Assembly: GCA_964546285.1 (NCBI GenBank)
Contig: CAZJJK010000012.1
Coordinates: forward strand, 1-43,107
Source: CAZJJK01 sp964546285
GTDB taxonomy: Bacteria > Spirochaetota > Spirochaetia > Treponematales > Breznakiellaceae
Direction: 5' to 3'
Length of the DNA stretch: 43,107 nt
In this document: positions 1 through 8,170 of the stretch, piece by piece
How positions within the stretch are numbered: position 1 is the stretch's first letter
Layout of the letters: each line of letters begins with the position of its first letter
The notes under the pieces: generated by a model
Told to the model about the DNA's origin: nothing
The model's database searches: none
Seen by the model: the letters and a program-made list of their open reading frames with translations, nothing else
Translations under genes and position numbers: made by a program

Positions 1-615
1 AGTCTTGCCGATGACGATGGCGACGTCGGCCACGACGACAGCTATACCGATGATGGCGGTGACGACAGCCCGGTTGACGCGGACGATACCCAGGACGACA
101 ACGATGAGCCTCTCGCCGAGCAGGCTGAGGCCTTTCACGAGGCCAAGCCTCTAGACCAGGCTATCTCGATGTCAGCCAAAAGCGCCTTACTTCAGGGCGA
201 TGATCGGGCCCGCGCTGTCGCTAAGGCTCTGTCCTGGCTACGCAATGGAGTTTATTTTTCGCTTGGAGCGGGACCGACCGGACTCTTCGCGCTACTGACG
301 GGACAAACGCCGATCTCCAGCTTAGCCTGGAGCGGTGGAACCGGCATACTTATCGCCGTCGCCGCCAGGCTAATCCGCCGCGCGATGCGTAAAGACTTGG
401 ACTCCAGCATGGAGCCCTTCGATTTTCTTGAGGAAACGGGCGAACTTGACCTGCCTATGCCTATCGGCGCTATCGGTAAATTGAGGATAAAAAAATACGG
501 GGCTTATCGCGAACTGTACGTTAAGTCGGCGAAGCCTGACAGTTCCTTTGCCAAGGGAGAGAAAGTAAAGGTTAGCAGCTACGACAAAGAATTTTACTAT
601 ATCGAGAAAATATAA
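1..615 (+). CDS. NfeD-like OB-fold membrane protein, 5' end outside window
   Basis: The frame is open from base 1, so the gene begins upstream; 204 residues are visible. The first ~50 visible residues are strongly acidic (many Asp, Gly, Ser) and look like a disordered linker. Then come two hydrophobic segments (about codons 80-100 and 105-120), a basic stretch RLIRRAMRK, and a C-terminal beta-rich domain. That domain carries the NfeD OB-fold pattern: G-x-L-(x)-KxYGAY, then FAKGEKVKVSSYDKEFYYIEKI. NfeD C-terminal domains are soluble OB folds, and their genes commonly sit beside SPFH/flotillin genes, as here (the next gene is 68 bp away). Likely role: membrane partner of the two downstream flotillin-like proteins. 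Family assignment rests on the C-terminal motif and the context. The acidic linker is not part of the family core. Confidence 0.72.
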   Translation, partial: SLADDDGDVGHDDSYTDDGGDDSPVDADDTQDDNDEPLAEQAEAFHEAKPLDQAISMSAKSALLQGDDRARAVAKALSWLRNGVYFSLGAGPTGLFALLTGQTPISSLAWSGGTGILIAVAARLIRRAMRKDLDSSMEPFDFLEETGELDLPMPIGAIGKLRIKKYGAYRELYVKSAKPDSSFAKGEKVKVSSYDKEFYYIEKI

Positions 616-683
616 AGAACGATAAAAGACTCACAGCGTGACGGCAGCCAAGGCTCCGCGCGACGCTAATAAGGAGGAAAAAG

Positions 684-2021
684 GTGATACTCGATGTTCT
701 ATTTGAATACGCGGGCGTTATTGGGGGCGTTTTAGGCGTCCTCGTCTTTCTAATTGTAGTAGGTTTTCTCAAATCGCTTATAAAGGTGAGCCAGCCGGAT
801 AAAATCATGGTCGTCACCGGCCGCAAGACAAGGCGAGAGGGGAAAACCTTCGGCTTTACCGTCGAGCGGGGACGTACCACGGTTCTTCCCTATTTCCAAT
901 CCGTTGGCACCTTGGACCTTGGCGTTTTTCCCGTCAGCGTCCGAGTGGAAGGCGTCAATAGCGCCAACGGTATAACGGTGGGCGCGGACGCTACCGCCTG
1001 CGTCTGTATTGACGACGACGACGAGGGAATGCTCTACAGCGCCGTAGAGCGGCTTATGGGCAAGGACGCCAAGTCCATCCACGCCCAAATCCAGCAAACC
1101 CTGGTTGGCAATTTTCGTGGGGCGCTCAACAAGGCAACCCCGCTTCAGACTATCGGCATGGATGATTCCAGCGGAGACGAGGGCGGTTCGGATTTAGGCG
1201 AACGAGCCCAATTCCGGGCCGAACTTCTGAATGATATCAATTCCGATCTTCGTTCCTTCGGCATGAAAGTGGTGTCGGTATCGCTGCAAAAGATTTGGGA
1301 TACCTCAAACTATATAGCCAACCTCGCTCAAAAAACCTTGGCCGAAAAACGGCGGCAAGTAGAAATAGAGGAAGCGCGCTTAAGGGCTATCTCCCAGCAG
1401 GCGGAATCGGATTCGGACCGCCGGATGAAGATAGCCAAGTCTAGCGCCGACGAAAAGATTATCGCGACCAAGCAGGCCTTGGAAGTATACCGAATGGAAG
1501 CTTCGGGCGCGGTGCGGGAAGCGGAGCTTAAGGCTGACCAGTCCATAGAGGAGGCTAAAAACTCAGGCGAAGCCCTAGTCCAGACCCAACTAGTAAAATT
1601 AGCCGAGCTTAAAAATAGTTCATCGGTTACCCTGGAAGCCCAAGCTAAAGAAGAAGCGTCGCGCATCCTGGCTGAAGGCGAAAAAGAAGCGGTACGTATC
1701 ATAGAATCCGCCAGAAACGCGATTCTGGAGCGAAAGGCGGAAATGCTGAAGCGTTTTGGCTCAGACGCCGCGACCATACTGTTCCTCCAGCAAAAACTCC
1801 CCGCCCTCTTTACCGCTTACAAGGAAGGCGCGGCGGGCGCGAAGATAGACAACCTAGTTGTAATGAATGACGAGGAAGGTTTTTCCGGTACGGTTAACCG
1901 AGGCCCCAGAGCCTTCGCCGACCTGCTTAAAACTTTTTCCGAAGCCTTTGGCGTGGATGTGAAAAACTTGATCGGATCGGGTGTCCACGCGAATGTTACG
2001 CTTAAGGAGGCTGGAAAATGA
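684..2021 (+). CDS. SPFH/flotillin-like membrane scaffold protein 1
   Basis: This 445-aa protein starts at GTG 684, supported by AAGGAGG at 671-677. An N-terminal membrane segment (about residues 8-28) is followed by a band-7/SPFH-like beta domain (about 35-230). A long, charged, alanine/glutamate-rich coiled-coil region (about 215-350) follows, with repeated EA/AE and KA steps, as in flotillins. The C-terminal ~90 residues are globular. An acidic insert (SSGDEGGSD, about residue 160) interrupts the SPFH domain. Flotillins oligomerise at the inner membrane and organise microdomains. The upstream NfeD-like gene and the 4-bp overlap with a second SPFH gene indicate one operon. It could also be annotated as a generic band-7 protein; its substrate or partner is unknown. 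Confidence 0.78.
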   Translation: MILDVLFEYAGVIGGVLGVLVFLIVVGFLKSLIKVSQPDKIMVVTGRKTRREGKTFGFTVERGRTTVLPYFQSVGTLDLGVFPVSVRVEGVNSANGITVGADATACVCIDDDDEGMLYSAVERLMGKDAKSIHAQIQQTLVGNFRGALNKATPLQTIGMDDSSGDEGGSDLGERAQFRAELLNDINSDLRSFGMKVVSVSLQKIWDTSNYIANLAQKTLAEKRRQVEIEEARLRAISQQAESDSDRRMKIAKSSADEKIIATKQALEVYRMEASGAVREAELKADQSIEEAKNSGEALVQTQLVKLAELKNSSSVTLEAQAKEEASRILAEGEKEAVRIIESARNAILERKAEMLKRFGSDAATILFLQQKLPALFTAYKEGAAGAKIDNLVVMNDEEGFSGTVNRGPRAFADLLKTFSEAFGVDVKNLIGSGVHANVTLKEAGK

Positions 2022-3265
2022 TCGGATTCGTTATCGCTTTAGGCGGACTAGTCGGCCTCACTGTCATCATCCAGTTGTTAACAAATATGAAACTTGTCGG
2101 CGGGAATGAGCTTGGCATCGTTTCCGGCGGCGCCGGCGCTAAGGGCTTCCGTACTTTATCCGGCGGACGCGCTTTCATCATTCCGCTTCTGCAAAAATTC
2201 GGCAAGATCGATCTTACGCCTATCACCATTGAGGTGGTCGTTGACTCGGCCATCGCCGTTGGGGTGGTTCCCTTAAACGTGAAGGCGACGGTTTCTTTCG
2301 CCATCGCCTCAAATGAAACAGGCCGGAGCCATGCCGTTACCCGCATACTTGGTATCGCGTCTGACCGTGTCCACCTCCAAAGAATGGCCAGCGACATTAT
2401 TGAAGGCCATCTCCGCGATTCGATAGCCAGCGTCACGCCGGAACAGGTGATGAAGGATAAAGACACCTTGGTGGCTAAAATGATCAATGTGTGCAAAGGC
2501 GATCTTGAGAATATCGGGTTGGAGATAACCACTATGAATATCGCCGATGTGGACGACCACCGTCTGCCCGGCGTTGAGGAACCGGATCTCTATATCGCCC
2601 TACTTAAAAGAATTCAGACGGCGGCGGCGGAAACCAAGGCGAGGCAGGCCCAGGCGGAAGCCAAGGCCGCCAGCGCCGAACAACAGGAAGAACGCCGAGC
2701 CGAAACGACGGTAAAGGCTCTTCAGAACGAGTTGGAAAGCCTTAAAGCCTCCACTCGGGTTAGGCTAAAAGAAGAAACCCAGCGTTTATCGGTAGGAGTG
2801 GAACAGGCGTCAAGGGACGCCAAGGCTAGGACGGCCGGTATCGTTGGAGAGATAGAGGCGGAAAAGCAAAAAATAGAAATGCTCGGCCAACGCTATCGGG
2901 CTGAGATTGTCACACCGGCGTCAGCTCAAGCCGAACGGATGATCCTAGAAGCGAAGGCTGACGCCGCCAGACTTTCAGCCAAGGCGCAAGCCGAGATGGA
3001 TCAGGTGGCGGTTACCCTGGGAGTTCTGGCTAAATCAGGCCCTGAGGCTAAGCAGGCTTATTTAATCGATAATTTTGAAAAGCTGTTCAGTCCCTTCGCC
3101 GAAACCATGTCCTATTTTCACGCCGACCGCGTTTCCGTAGTTACCGGAGCCGGCGGCGAGCGGCGGCCCCTATCCGCCACTATCCCGGACGCGGTAGCCA
3201 TGGCGCGTAATGAAATAATCGCCGGCGCCTTAAAATCGCTTGAGGAGCGGGAGCCGACAAACTAA
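2018..3265 (+). CDS. SPFH/flotillin-like membrane scaffold protein 2
   Basis: This 415-aa protein has its ATG inside the stop of the previous gene (ATGA overlap), implying translational coupling. The order of parts is an N-terminal hydrophobic segment (2-22), the flotillin-type start of the SPFH domain (GGNELGIVSGGAGAKGFRTLSGG, then FIIPLLQKFGKIDLTPI), the rest of SPFH to about residue 185, a long Ala/Glu/Lys/Arg coiled coil (about 195-330), and a C-terminal tail. The phrase RAFIIPLLQ matches the classical flotillin signature better than SPFH protein 1 does. Two unequal flotillins encoded together suggest a hetero-oligomer. A terminator-like hairpin follows at 3322-3359. Confidence 0.85.
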   Translation: MIGFVIALGGLVGLTVIIQLLTNMKLVGGNELGIVSGGAGAKGFRTLSGGRAFIIPLLQKFGKIDLTPITIEVVVDSAIAVGVVPLNVKATVSFAIASNETGRSHAVTRILGIASDRVHLQRMASDIIEGHLRDSIASVTPEQVMKDKDTLVAKMINVCKGDLENIGLEITTMNIADVDDHRLPGVEEPDLYIALLKRIQTAAAETKARQAQAEAKAASAEQQEERRAETTVKALQNELESLKASTRVRLKEETQRLSVGVEQASRDAKARTAGIVGEIEAEKQKIEMLGQRYRAEIVTPASAQAERMILEAKADAARLSAKAQAEMDQVAVTLGVLAKSGPEAKQAYLIDNFEKLFSPFAETMSYFHADRVSVVTGAGGERRPLSATIPDAVAMARNEIIAGALKSLEEREPTN

Positions 3266-3321
3266 AAACGCCCTTGGGCCTTAGCGCGGAACGATATTGG
3301 CCATGATACGGAGGAATTGAA

Positions 3322-3359
3322 ACCCCGTCAGCTTTGTCTTATTTTCAGGCTGGCGGGGT
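3322..3359 (+). terminator. Hairpin terminator after the NfeD-SPFH operon
   Basis: An 11-bp stem (3322-3332 with 3349-3359, one G-U pair) of ACCCCGTCAGC type has a 16-nt loop and is followed by CCGTTTG. The T run is weak, so termination strength is uncertain, but the position just after the SPFH operon fits. Confidence 0.55.
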
Positions 3360-3382
3360 CCGTTTGTATATTCGTTTTATAG

Positions 3383-3592
3383 AGCCTCTTTCAAAAATCG
3401 ATTCTATCGCCGATCCCCTGCCTCCTGATCGTCAGCAAGAATGAGACGGCGGGCAGCCAAAAGATACGCGATAATCTATCCGCCTGCTATCGGAATATCG
3501 AATTGAAGCAGTTCGAGGGTGGCGGCCACGCGCCGCCCGTTCTTTTTCCGGAAGAATACAAAGCGGCGGTCATGTCGTTTCTGAAGGCCTAA
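3383..3592 (+). pseudogene. C-terminal remnant of an alpha/beta hydrolase
   Basis: An open frame without a start ends at TAA 3590-3592. It reads PCLLIVSKNETAGS, then NIELKQFEGGGHAPPVLFPE and ends in AVMSFLKA. This is the typical last ~65 residues of an alpha/beta hydrolase: the strand before the catalytic acid, and GGGHAPP carrying the catalytic His. No GxSxG nucleophile elbow or N-terminal half lies upstream, where the SPFH terminator is. It is therefore a gene tail left by deletion. It sits 2 bp before the TetR gene and may once have been its regulated neighbour. Confidence 0.7.
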
Positions 3593-3594
3593 GC

Positions 3595-4233
3595 ATGGGT
3601 CTTGGAGCGATGGGCGGGACCTTCCTGCGCTTCCCGGAGGAACGGCGTCAAGCCATAGCGGATCGCTGCATCGATCTTTTCAACGCGCTGGGATACGCGG
3701 AATGTTCGACCAACCAACTCAAGGAAGCCTTGGACATCGCTAAGGGCACCTTCTACAAATACATCCTGTCCAAAGAGCAATTATACCTGTATCTGGCGGA
3801 GTCGGTGCTTCAAGAGATGACCGGACTGCGGAACGATCCCGATATCCCGCGATCGCCGGACATCATCCAACGCTTCGTCGCGCTCAACGGAAAATTCTTT
3901 GACTACTATAAGGCTGCCCCGGGGCGCTGCTTATTCCTAATGAACATCATCGGTAATCCCTCCGCGCCCTTCTTCAGGCAGATCGAAGAACGCCGCTTGG
4001 AATTGGTCCAAGCCAAATTCGGCCATTTTCTGGAAGGCGTGGACTGGAACCGCTACCGGCTCGGGAAGGACGAAATCCTCAGCCTTCTATCCTGGACCAT
4101 CGGCGGCCACCGCCAAGACGTCCATAAACGCCTCCGTTTGGGCGACAACCCGGATACTGTAGCGGCGGACGCTAAGCACGAACAGGACCTGATCCTGGCT
4201 GTACTGTCCCAGGCCTTTCTGCGTCCGGCATGA
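3595..4233 (+). CDS. TetR/AcrR-family transcriptional regulator
   Basis: This 212-aa protein has an N-terminal TetR-type helix-turn-helix: FLRFPEERRQAIADRCIDLF, then the recognition region TNQLKEALDIAKGTFYKYILSKEQLYLYL (about residues 10-65). The rest is a helical ligand-binding domain with no recognisable specificity. The usual YxYFxxK end of the HTH is here YKYILSK, close to consensus. ATG 3595 has no good Shine-Dalgarno; ATG 3610 is an alternative that would leave the HTH intact. The neighbouring hydrolase is a pseudogene fragment, so the regulator may have lost its target. Confidence 0.85.
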   Translation: MGLGAMGGTFLRFPEERRQAIADRCIDLFNALGYAECSTNQLKEALDIAKGTFYKYILSKEQLYLYLAESVLQEMTGLRNDPDIPRSPDIIQRFVALNGKFFDYYKAAPGRCLFLMNIIGNPSAPFFRQIEERRLELVQAKFGHFLEGVDWNRYRLGKDEILSLLSWTIGGHRQDVHKRLRLGDNPDTVAADAKHEQDLILAVLSQAFLRPA

Positions 4234-4472
4234 TCCTCCTGGACACCAAGTAACTCCTCCGCGTCCTCGTGAGGGGCGCTAAAGAAGCTGAATAAATCGT
4301 GGCGTGGTACCGTGCGAATCGTTTTGGCGCCACCGCCTTGACGACATCCGGCCAATGCGACACCATTAAAGCCAACCATGAAAGCCGTCCACAGCGATCT
4401 GGGCTGGGCAATTGAAGACGAAAGCGCCACCCAACAGGGACGCGCCAAACGAGTGTCGCCCCGCGTTTTAGC
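4234..4472. other. Non-coding interval between TetR and WYL regulators
   Basis: These 239 bp have coding-like base composition, but I find no recognisable protein in any frame. A 32-codon frame (4378-4476, +) overlaps the ATG of the WYL gene by ATGA but has no ribosome-binding site and no known motif. It probably represents decayed sequence. Confidence 0.4.
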
Positions 4473-5408
4473 ATGAAGATTGATAGACTCTTATCCATTG
4501 TCGTCTACCTCCTGAACCGCGACCTGGTGAGCGCCGGTAAGCTGGCCGATCGTTTCGGCGTATCGGTCCGGACCATCCAGCGGGACATGGCGGCCATCGA
4601 TCTGGCCGGTATTCCGGTGATCAGCGTTCAAGGTCCGTCGGGCGGTTACGGCATCATGGAAGGCTACAAGCTGGACAAGCGCTTGGTCAGCGCCGACGAC
4701 CTGTTCTTCATCATCACCGCCCTGCGCGGCATCGGTGCTTCGTTGGAAGACCGCCGGATCGACGAGGCCATTGAAAAGATGCGCGGTCTAGTCCCGGCGG
4801 CGGCGATAAACGGCATCAAGGACAGGGAAGAAAAACTCCACATCGATTTTTCCATGCTCGGCGGCGGGCCGGACCAGCGACAGGTCTTCAAAACCGTTCA
4901 AGCGGCTGTTGAAGCCGGCCGCCTTCTCAAGCTGGTCTACACCAATACCCGGCTAGAACGCGAAACGCGCGTCGTGGAGCCAATGACCCTCGTCTTCCAA
5001 TGGCGGTCTTGGTACCTCTACGCCTATTGCCGCCTCCGAGAAGGGTATCGCTTATTCAGGATCTCGCGCATCCGCGAGCCGGAAATCCTTATTGAACGTT
5101 TCCGTCGGCGCGATCATAGTTTTGAGGCCTTTTCCCAGGGAAATACAACGGAATGGCTTGGTAAGCTTGTGGATCTGACGCTGAAATTTGCCGCTGAAAT
5201 GGCTCCCCTGGTGGAAGAATTCTATAATCGGGAAGCTTTGGAAAGAACGGCGGACGGCTGCCTCATCGCCAAGACGCGGATGCCGGAGGACGGCTGGATG
5301 TACGGCTACATCTTAAGCTATGGCGCTTTCGTAGAAGTGCTGGACCCTCCCCACATCCGCGACCTCATACGCTCCACCGCTCGGCAAATTCAGAAAATTT
5401 ACGACTAA
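4473..5408 (+). CDS. WYL-domain transcriptional regulator (YafY/DeoR-like)
   Basis: This 311-aa protein has an N-terminal winged helix of HTH_11 type (residues ~1-60: MKIDRLLSIVVYLLNRDLVS, AGKLADRFGVSVRTIQRDMAAI) and the wing sequence GPSGGYGI. A WYL domain lies at about 140-210, containing the name motif in RSWYLYAYCRLREGYRLFRISRI. A WCX-like C-terminal extension runs to ~311. WYL domains usually bind nucleotides or other small ligands. The next gene on the same strand, 76 bp away, encodes a GyrI-like ligand-binding protein, a common companion of such regulators. Confidence 0.9.
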   Translation: MKIDRLLSIVVYLLNRDLVSAGKLADRFGVSVRTIQRDMAAIDLAGIPVISVQGPSGGYGIMEGYKLDKRLVSADDLFFIITALRGIGASLEDRRIDEAIEKMRGLVPAAAINGIKDREEKLHIDFSMLGGGPDQRQVFKTVQAAVEAGRLLKLVYTNTRLERETRVVEPMTLVFQWRSWYLYAYCRLREGYRLFRISRIREPEILIERFRRRDHSFEAFSQGNTTEWLGKLVDLTLKFAAEMAPLVEEFYNREALERTADGCLIAKTRMPEDGWMYGYILSYGAFVEVLDPPHIRDLIRSTARQIQKIYD

Positions 5409-5484
5409 TCGATACTATCCCCGACATAGGGCTGTCGTATACCCCATGCCATAATCAGGCCATCACCTTATTATGGAGGCAGAT

Positions 5485-5937
5485 ATGCAGATCGTCGAAA
5501 GAAAGGAAAGCCCCGTCTTATCCATCCGCTACCGAACGTCTGTGGTGGAACTCGCCACCGGCATGGGACCCATCTATGGGGAAATAGCCGCCTATATGGG
5601 AAAGAAGAACATCCCCTTCGCCGGACCGCCCTTCGCCATGTACTACAATATGGACATGAACGATTTGGATGTGGAGATCGGCTTTCCGGTGGCGGAGGCC
5701 GTCACAGGCGAAGGACGGATAGCGGCGAGCAAGCTGCCCGGCGGCTCTTTCGCCATCGCTAAGCACACTGGACCGTATACGACCATTGAGACCACCTACA
5801 ACGCGCTGACGGCTTTCGTCAAGGATAAGGGTGTCCAGCCGGAAGACTTCATGTTTGAGGAATACCTCAACTCGCCGGAAAATACGCCGAGCGAAAAACT
5901 AGAAACAGTGATCTATTTTCCGTTAAAGCGGAACTGA
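5485..5937 (+). CDS. GyrI-like/AraC effector-binding domain protein
   Basis: The frame is open from ATG 5473, but GGAGG at 5475-5479 is correctly spaced (5 nt) for ATG 5485, giving MQIVERKESPVLSIRYRTSV and 150 aa. The fold is the stand-alone effector-binding domain seen in GyrI/Rob/BmrR C-termini: two repeats of beta-strand-helix, with PPFAMYYNMD in the first half, then GGSFAIAKHTGPYTTIETTY, and the acidic FMFEEYLN near the ligand pocket. There is no DNA-binding domain. These proteins bind small hydrophobic or cationic compounds. Proximity to the WYL regulator suggests a sensing or hydrolysing partner; no target can be named. Confidence 0.82.
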   Translation: MQIVERKESPVLSIRYRTSVVELATGMGPIYGEIAAYMGKKNIPFAGPPFAMYYNMDMNDLDVEIGFPVAEAVTGEGRIAASKLPGGSFAIAKHTGPYTTIETTYNALTAFVKDKGVQPEDFMFEEYLNSPENTPSEKLETVIYFPLKRN

Positions 5938-5951
5938 ACCGCCCTTGGGAT

Positions 5952-5986
5952 GGACGCGGGAGCTCCTCGGACCCCCGCGTCCTTTT
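5952..5986 (+). terminator. Rho-independent terminator
   Basis: A perfect 9-bp GC-rich stem, GGACGCGGG (5952-5960) with CCCGCGTCC (5974-5982), is followed by TTTT. It begins 14 bp after the stop of the GyrI-like gene. Confidence 0.85.
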
Positions 5987-6010
5987 CCGTTGTTCCTACT
6001 CACTTTCATA

Positions 6011-6498
6011 CTATTTGTCGAAATCCAGATCGATGGAATCACTGCTGTTGAAGTCTCTCTCCTTTGGATGAAAGCTCGTATGATAGCGGCCGTTATGGAT
6101 CTTGGTATTTCAGCCCTTCAAGTCGCGCGAGAAGCTATACCCATTGGAAAGCTTAAGGCTAAAGCCGTCCTTAGGGCCTCCATACCAGCGGAGAGGACCA
6201 CCGTTGTCAACGACGATTGCCAGCTGTATAAACCCTTTCCGTTCAGAGTGACGCTACCTTCGTTCCGGCGGATTACAGCATCAATCACGAGCTAGGAGCT
6301 AACGCTCTTTCCCTTGATCCTCTCGCGGTAGAAACGTCCCCATCGTCCTTTCCAATAATAGAAACCTTAACCTACCTTGCCGACCCCCGCCTTCCAATCA
6401 AAATAGATCAGCATCGATTTTACGTCTGTTCGCGAAGCCACATATAACGGATCCAGCGTACTTTGATACAACGCCGCATGGACGATATACTGGCCGCG
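6011..6498 (-). pseudogene. Decayed CDS of unknown family
   Basis: On the minus strand two open pieces read like real protein. Piece 1 (6498 to the stop at 6367) reads YIVHAALYQSTLDPLYVASR, followed by LIYFDWKAGVGK. Piece 2 (about 6254 down to 6011) reads FIQLAIVVDNGGPLRWYGG and DGFSLKLSNGYSFSRDLKG, then a stop, then IHNGRYHTSFHPKERDF, then a stop. In-frame stops and frame changes separate them, and no start is seen. The plus-strand open frame over the same bases looks like an antisense shadow. I do not recognise the family. The interval 5987-6517 is otherwise empty. Confidence 0.45.
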
Positions 6499-6517
6499 TT
6501 ATTGAAGGGGGCCGCCG

Positions 6518-7954
6518 ATGTATGTTGAAAAGGCAGAAGAGGAGCGCAGCCCGCGCCGGGGCGGAAGCACGGCCACCGGCGGCGCCGACCGAGCGGACGG
6601 CGTCTTCGACGTACTGGTGGTCGGCGCCGGCCCGGCCGGCCTCTTCGCCGCCATCGCCGCCGCCGAAAAGGGAGCTTCGGTCCTACTCTGCGAAAAGCGA
6701 CCGACGCCGGGGCGGAAGCTCCTCGCCTCCGGTTCCGGCCAATGCAATCTCAGCCATTCCGGGCCGATCGACGCTTTCCTAAGCCATTATGGTTCGGCGT
6801 CAAAAATCGGCGCGGGAAAATTCCTGCGTCCCAGTCTTTACTCTTTTAGCGACGCGGACTTAACCAAGTACCTTGCCGATCGCGCTCTAGACTTGGAAAC
6901 GGCGGCGGGCGGCAAACTCTTCCCAAGCAGCCGCCGCGCCAGGGACGTCCTGGCTTGCCTACTGACCGATGCGCGGCGGCTGGGCGTCAGCCTTCGTCCT
7001 GATTGCCGGATCGGCACCGTCCGCCATGACGACAGCCTAAGCTATAAGCGTTTCGCTTTATACGAATCCGCTGCCGCCGAAGGCGGCACGCCCAAAGGCG
7101 GCGCCGATCCAAACGTTAGGGTGATGTCGCCCCTGGCTCTGGGGCGATCACTTATTCTGGCAACCGGCGGCGCCTCCTGGCCCGCGACCGGTTCGGAAGG
7201 CGATGGTTACGCCCTAGCCTCGTCGCTCGGCCACCGTATCATCGCCGTCGGTCCGGCGTTGACACCGGTCGTAATCGACGCTTCCGTCTACGCGCCGTTC
7301 GCCGCCTGTTCGGGCTTGGCGCTGCGCGCGTGCCCGACGGCGGTTTTCCGCGACGGCAAGAAGGTCGCGTCCGGTATGGGCGACATCCTATTCACCCACC
7401 GCGGCCTATCCGGTCCTGGCATCCTCGACATATCGCGAGCCGTATGCGTCGGCGATCAATTGCTCTTACCCTTGGCCGAGCTGCCAGATGCGGCGGTAGC
7501 CGACGCGGCGGCGATTGAGGGGCGGCTCCTAAAAGAACTGGACTCTGGCGGCAAGCGGGGCTTACTCCGAATACTGGCGGCTTTCGGTTTAGCGGAAAGC
7601 CTTGCCCGATCGCTTCTAGCCGCGCTCGGCCTTAATCCGGACATGCGATCCGCTTTGCTGACACGCGGCGCGCGACGCGCGATCGTCCGAGCCCTGGCCG
7701 CGGACGCCGGCTACGCTTTTCCCGTCGCCGCCCTCGGCGGATGGGATGAGGCGATGGTCACCCGTGGCGGCGTTTCCTTGGATGAGGTTGCCCCCCGGAC
7801 CATGGCAAGCCGCTTAGTACCAGGGCTGTTCTTCGCCGGCGAAATTCTGGACTACGATGGTGACAGCGGTGGCTACAACATTCACGCCGCCCTAGCCACC
7901 GGCCGGCTGGCCGGCCTAAGCGCGGCGGAACTGGTCAAACGCGTCGCCAACTAG
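6518..7954 (+). CDS. BaiN/HI0933-family FAD-dependent oxidoreductase
   Basis: This 478-aa flavoprotein has an N-terminal dinucleotide-binding motif VVGAGPAGLFAA (residues ~34-45) and the family signature GRKLLASGSGQCNLSHS. An ATGGASWPATGSEGDGY segment, the GDILFTHRGLSGPGILDISR motif and the C-terminal FAD-closing motif GLFFAGEILDYDGDSGGYNI with ALATGR follow. Family members are called aminoacetone oxidase-like or BaiN-type (NAD(P)/FAD-dependent); the physiological substrate is generally unknown. The first ~28 residues are a charged extension outside the conserved fold. AAGGGGG before ATG 6518 is an acceptable ribosome-binding site. No operon partner is seen; the next gene is separated by a repeat. 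Confidence 0.9.
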   Translation: MYVEKAEEERSPRRGGSTATGGADRADGVFDVLVVGAGPAGLFAAIAAAEKGASVLLCEKRPTPGRKLLASGSGQCNLSHSGPIDAFLSHYGSASKIGAGKFLRPSLYSFSDADLTKYLADRALDLETAAGGKLFPSSRRARDVLACLLTDARRLGVSLRPDCRIGTVRHDDSLSYKRFALYESAAAEGGTPKGGADPNVRVMSPLALGRSLILATGGASWPATGSEGDGYALASSLGHRIIAVGPALTPVVIDASVYAPFAACSGLALRACPTAVFRDGKKVASGMGDILFTHRGLSGPGILDISRAVCVGDQLLLPLAELPDAAVADAAAIEGRLLKELDSGGKRGLLRILAAFGLAESLARSLLAALGLNPDMRSALLTRGARRAIVRALAADAGYAFPVAALGGWDEAMVTRGGVSLDEVAPRTMASRLVPGLFFAGEILDYDGDSGGYNIHAALATGRLAGLSAAELVKRVAN

Positions 7955-8010
7955 TACCGCGTCCGCCGTTTTTCTGGTATAGTCTCAAAACACAATACTC
8001 TTCTGACGGG

Positions 8011-8160
8011 AGAGACGACTTCAAAAGCCTTCAACTTTTGAAATCCGAAAACCAAAGCAAGCACGCGGCTATGGCTATTACTTGTATTGTATACAGATAA
8101 TAGCAATAGACCCGCGAGAGGTTCCCGCGAAAGCAAGAGGCTTTCGCAAAAACCTCGGGA
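8011..8160 (+). repeat. Modular three-hairpin intergenic repeat, copy R1
   Basis: Module A is the hairpin TTCAAAAG/CTTTTGAA (8020-8042). Module B (8064-8115) is a GC-tipped stem around the AT core ATTACTTGTATTGTATACA. Module C (8116-8155) is a nested hairpin, GAGGTT-CGAAAGC with GCTTTCG-AACCTC. The order A-B-C matches copies R2 and R3 read on the minus strand. It lies between the BaiN-type gene and the S1-domain gene and forms most of the latter's 5' leader. Confidence 0.75.
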
Positions 8161-8170
8161 GACAATACTT

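Noticed and set aside
5945..6295. Plus-strand 116-codon open frame
   Set aside because: Composition looks like an antisense translation, it has no start signal, it begins inside a terminator hairpin, and the minus strand of the same bases reads more like real protein.
8087..8170. N-terminal extension of the S1-domain protein
   Set aside because: These codons are the intergenic repeat R1; ATG 8171 has a Shine-Dalgarno and begins the conserved part.
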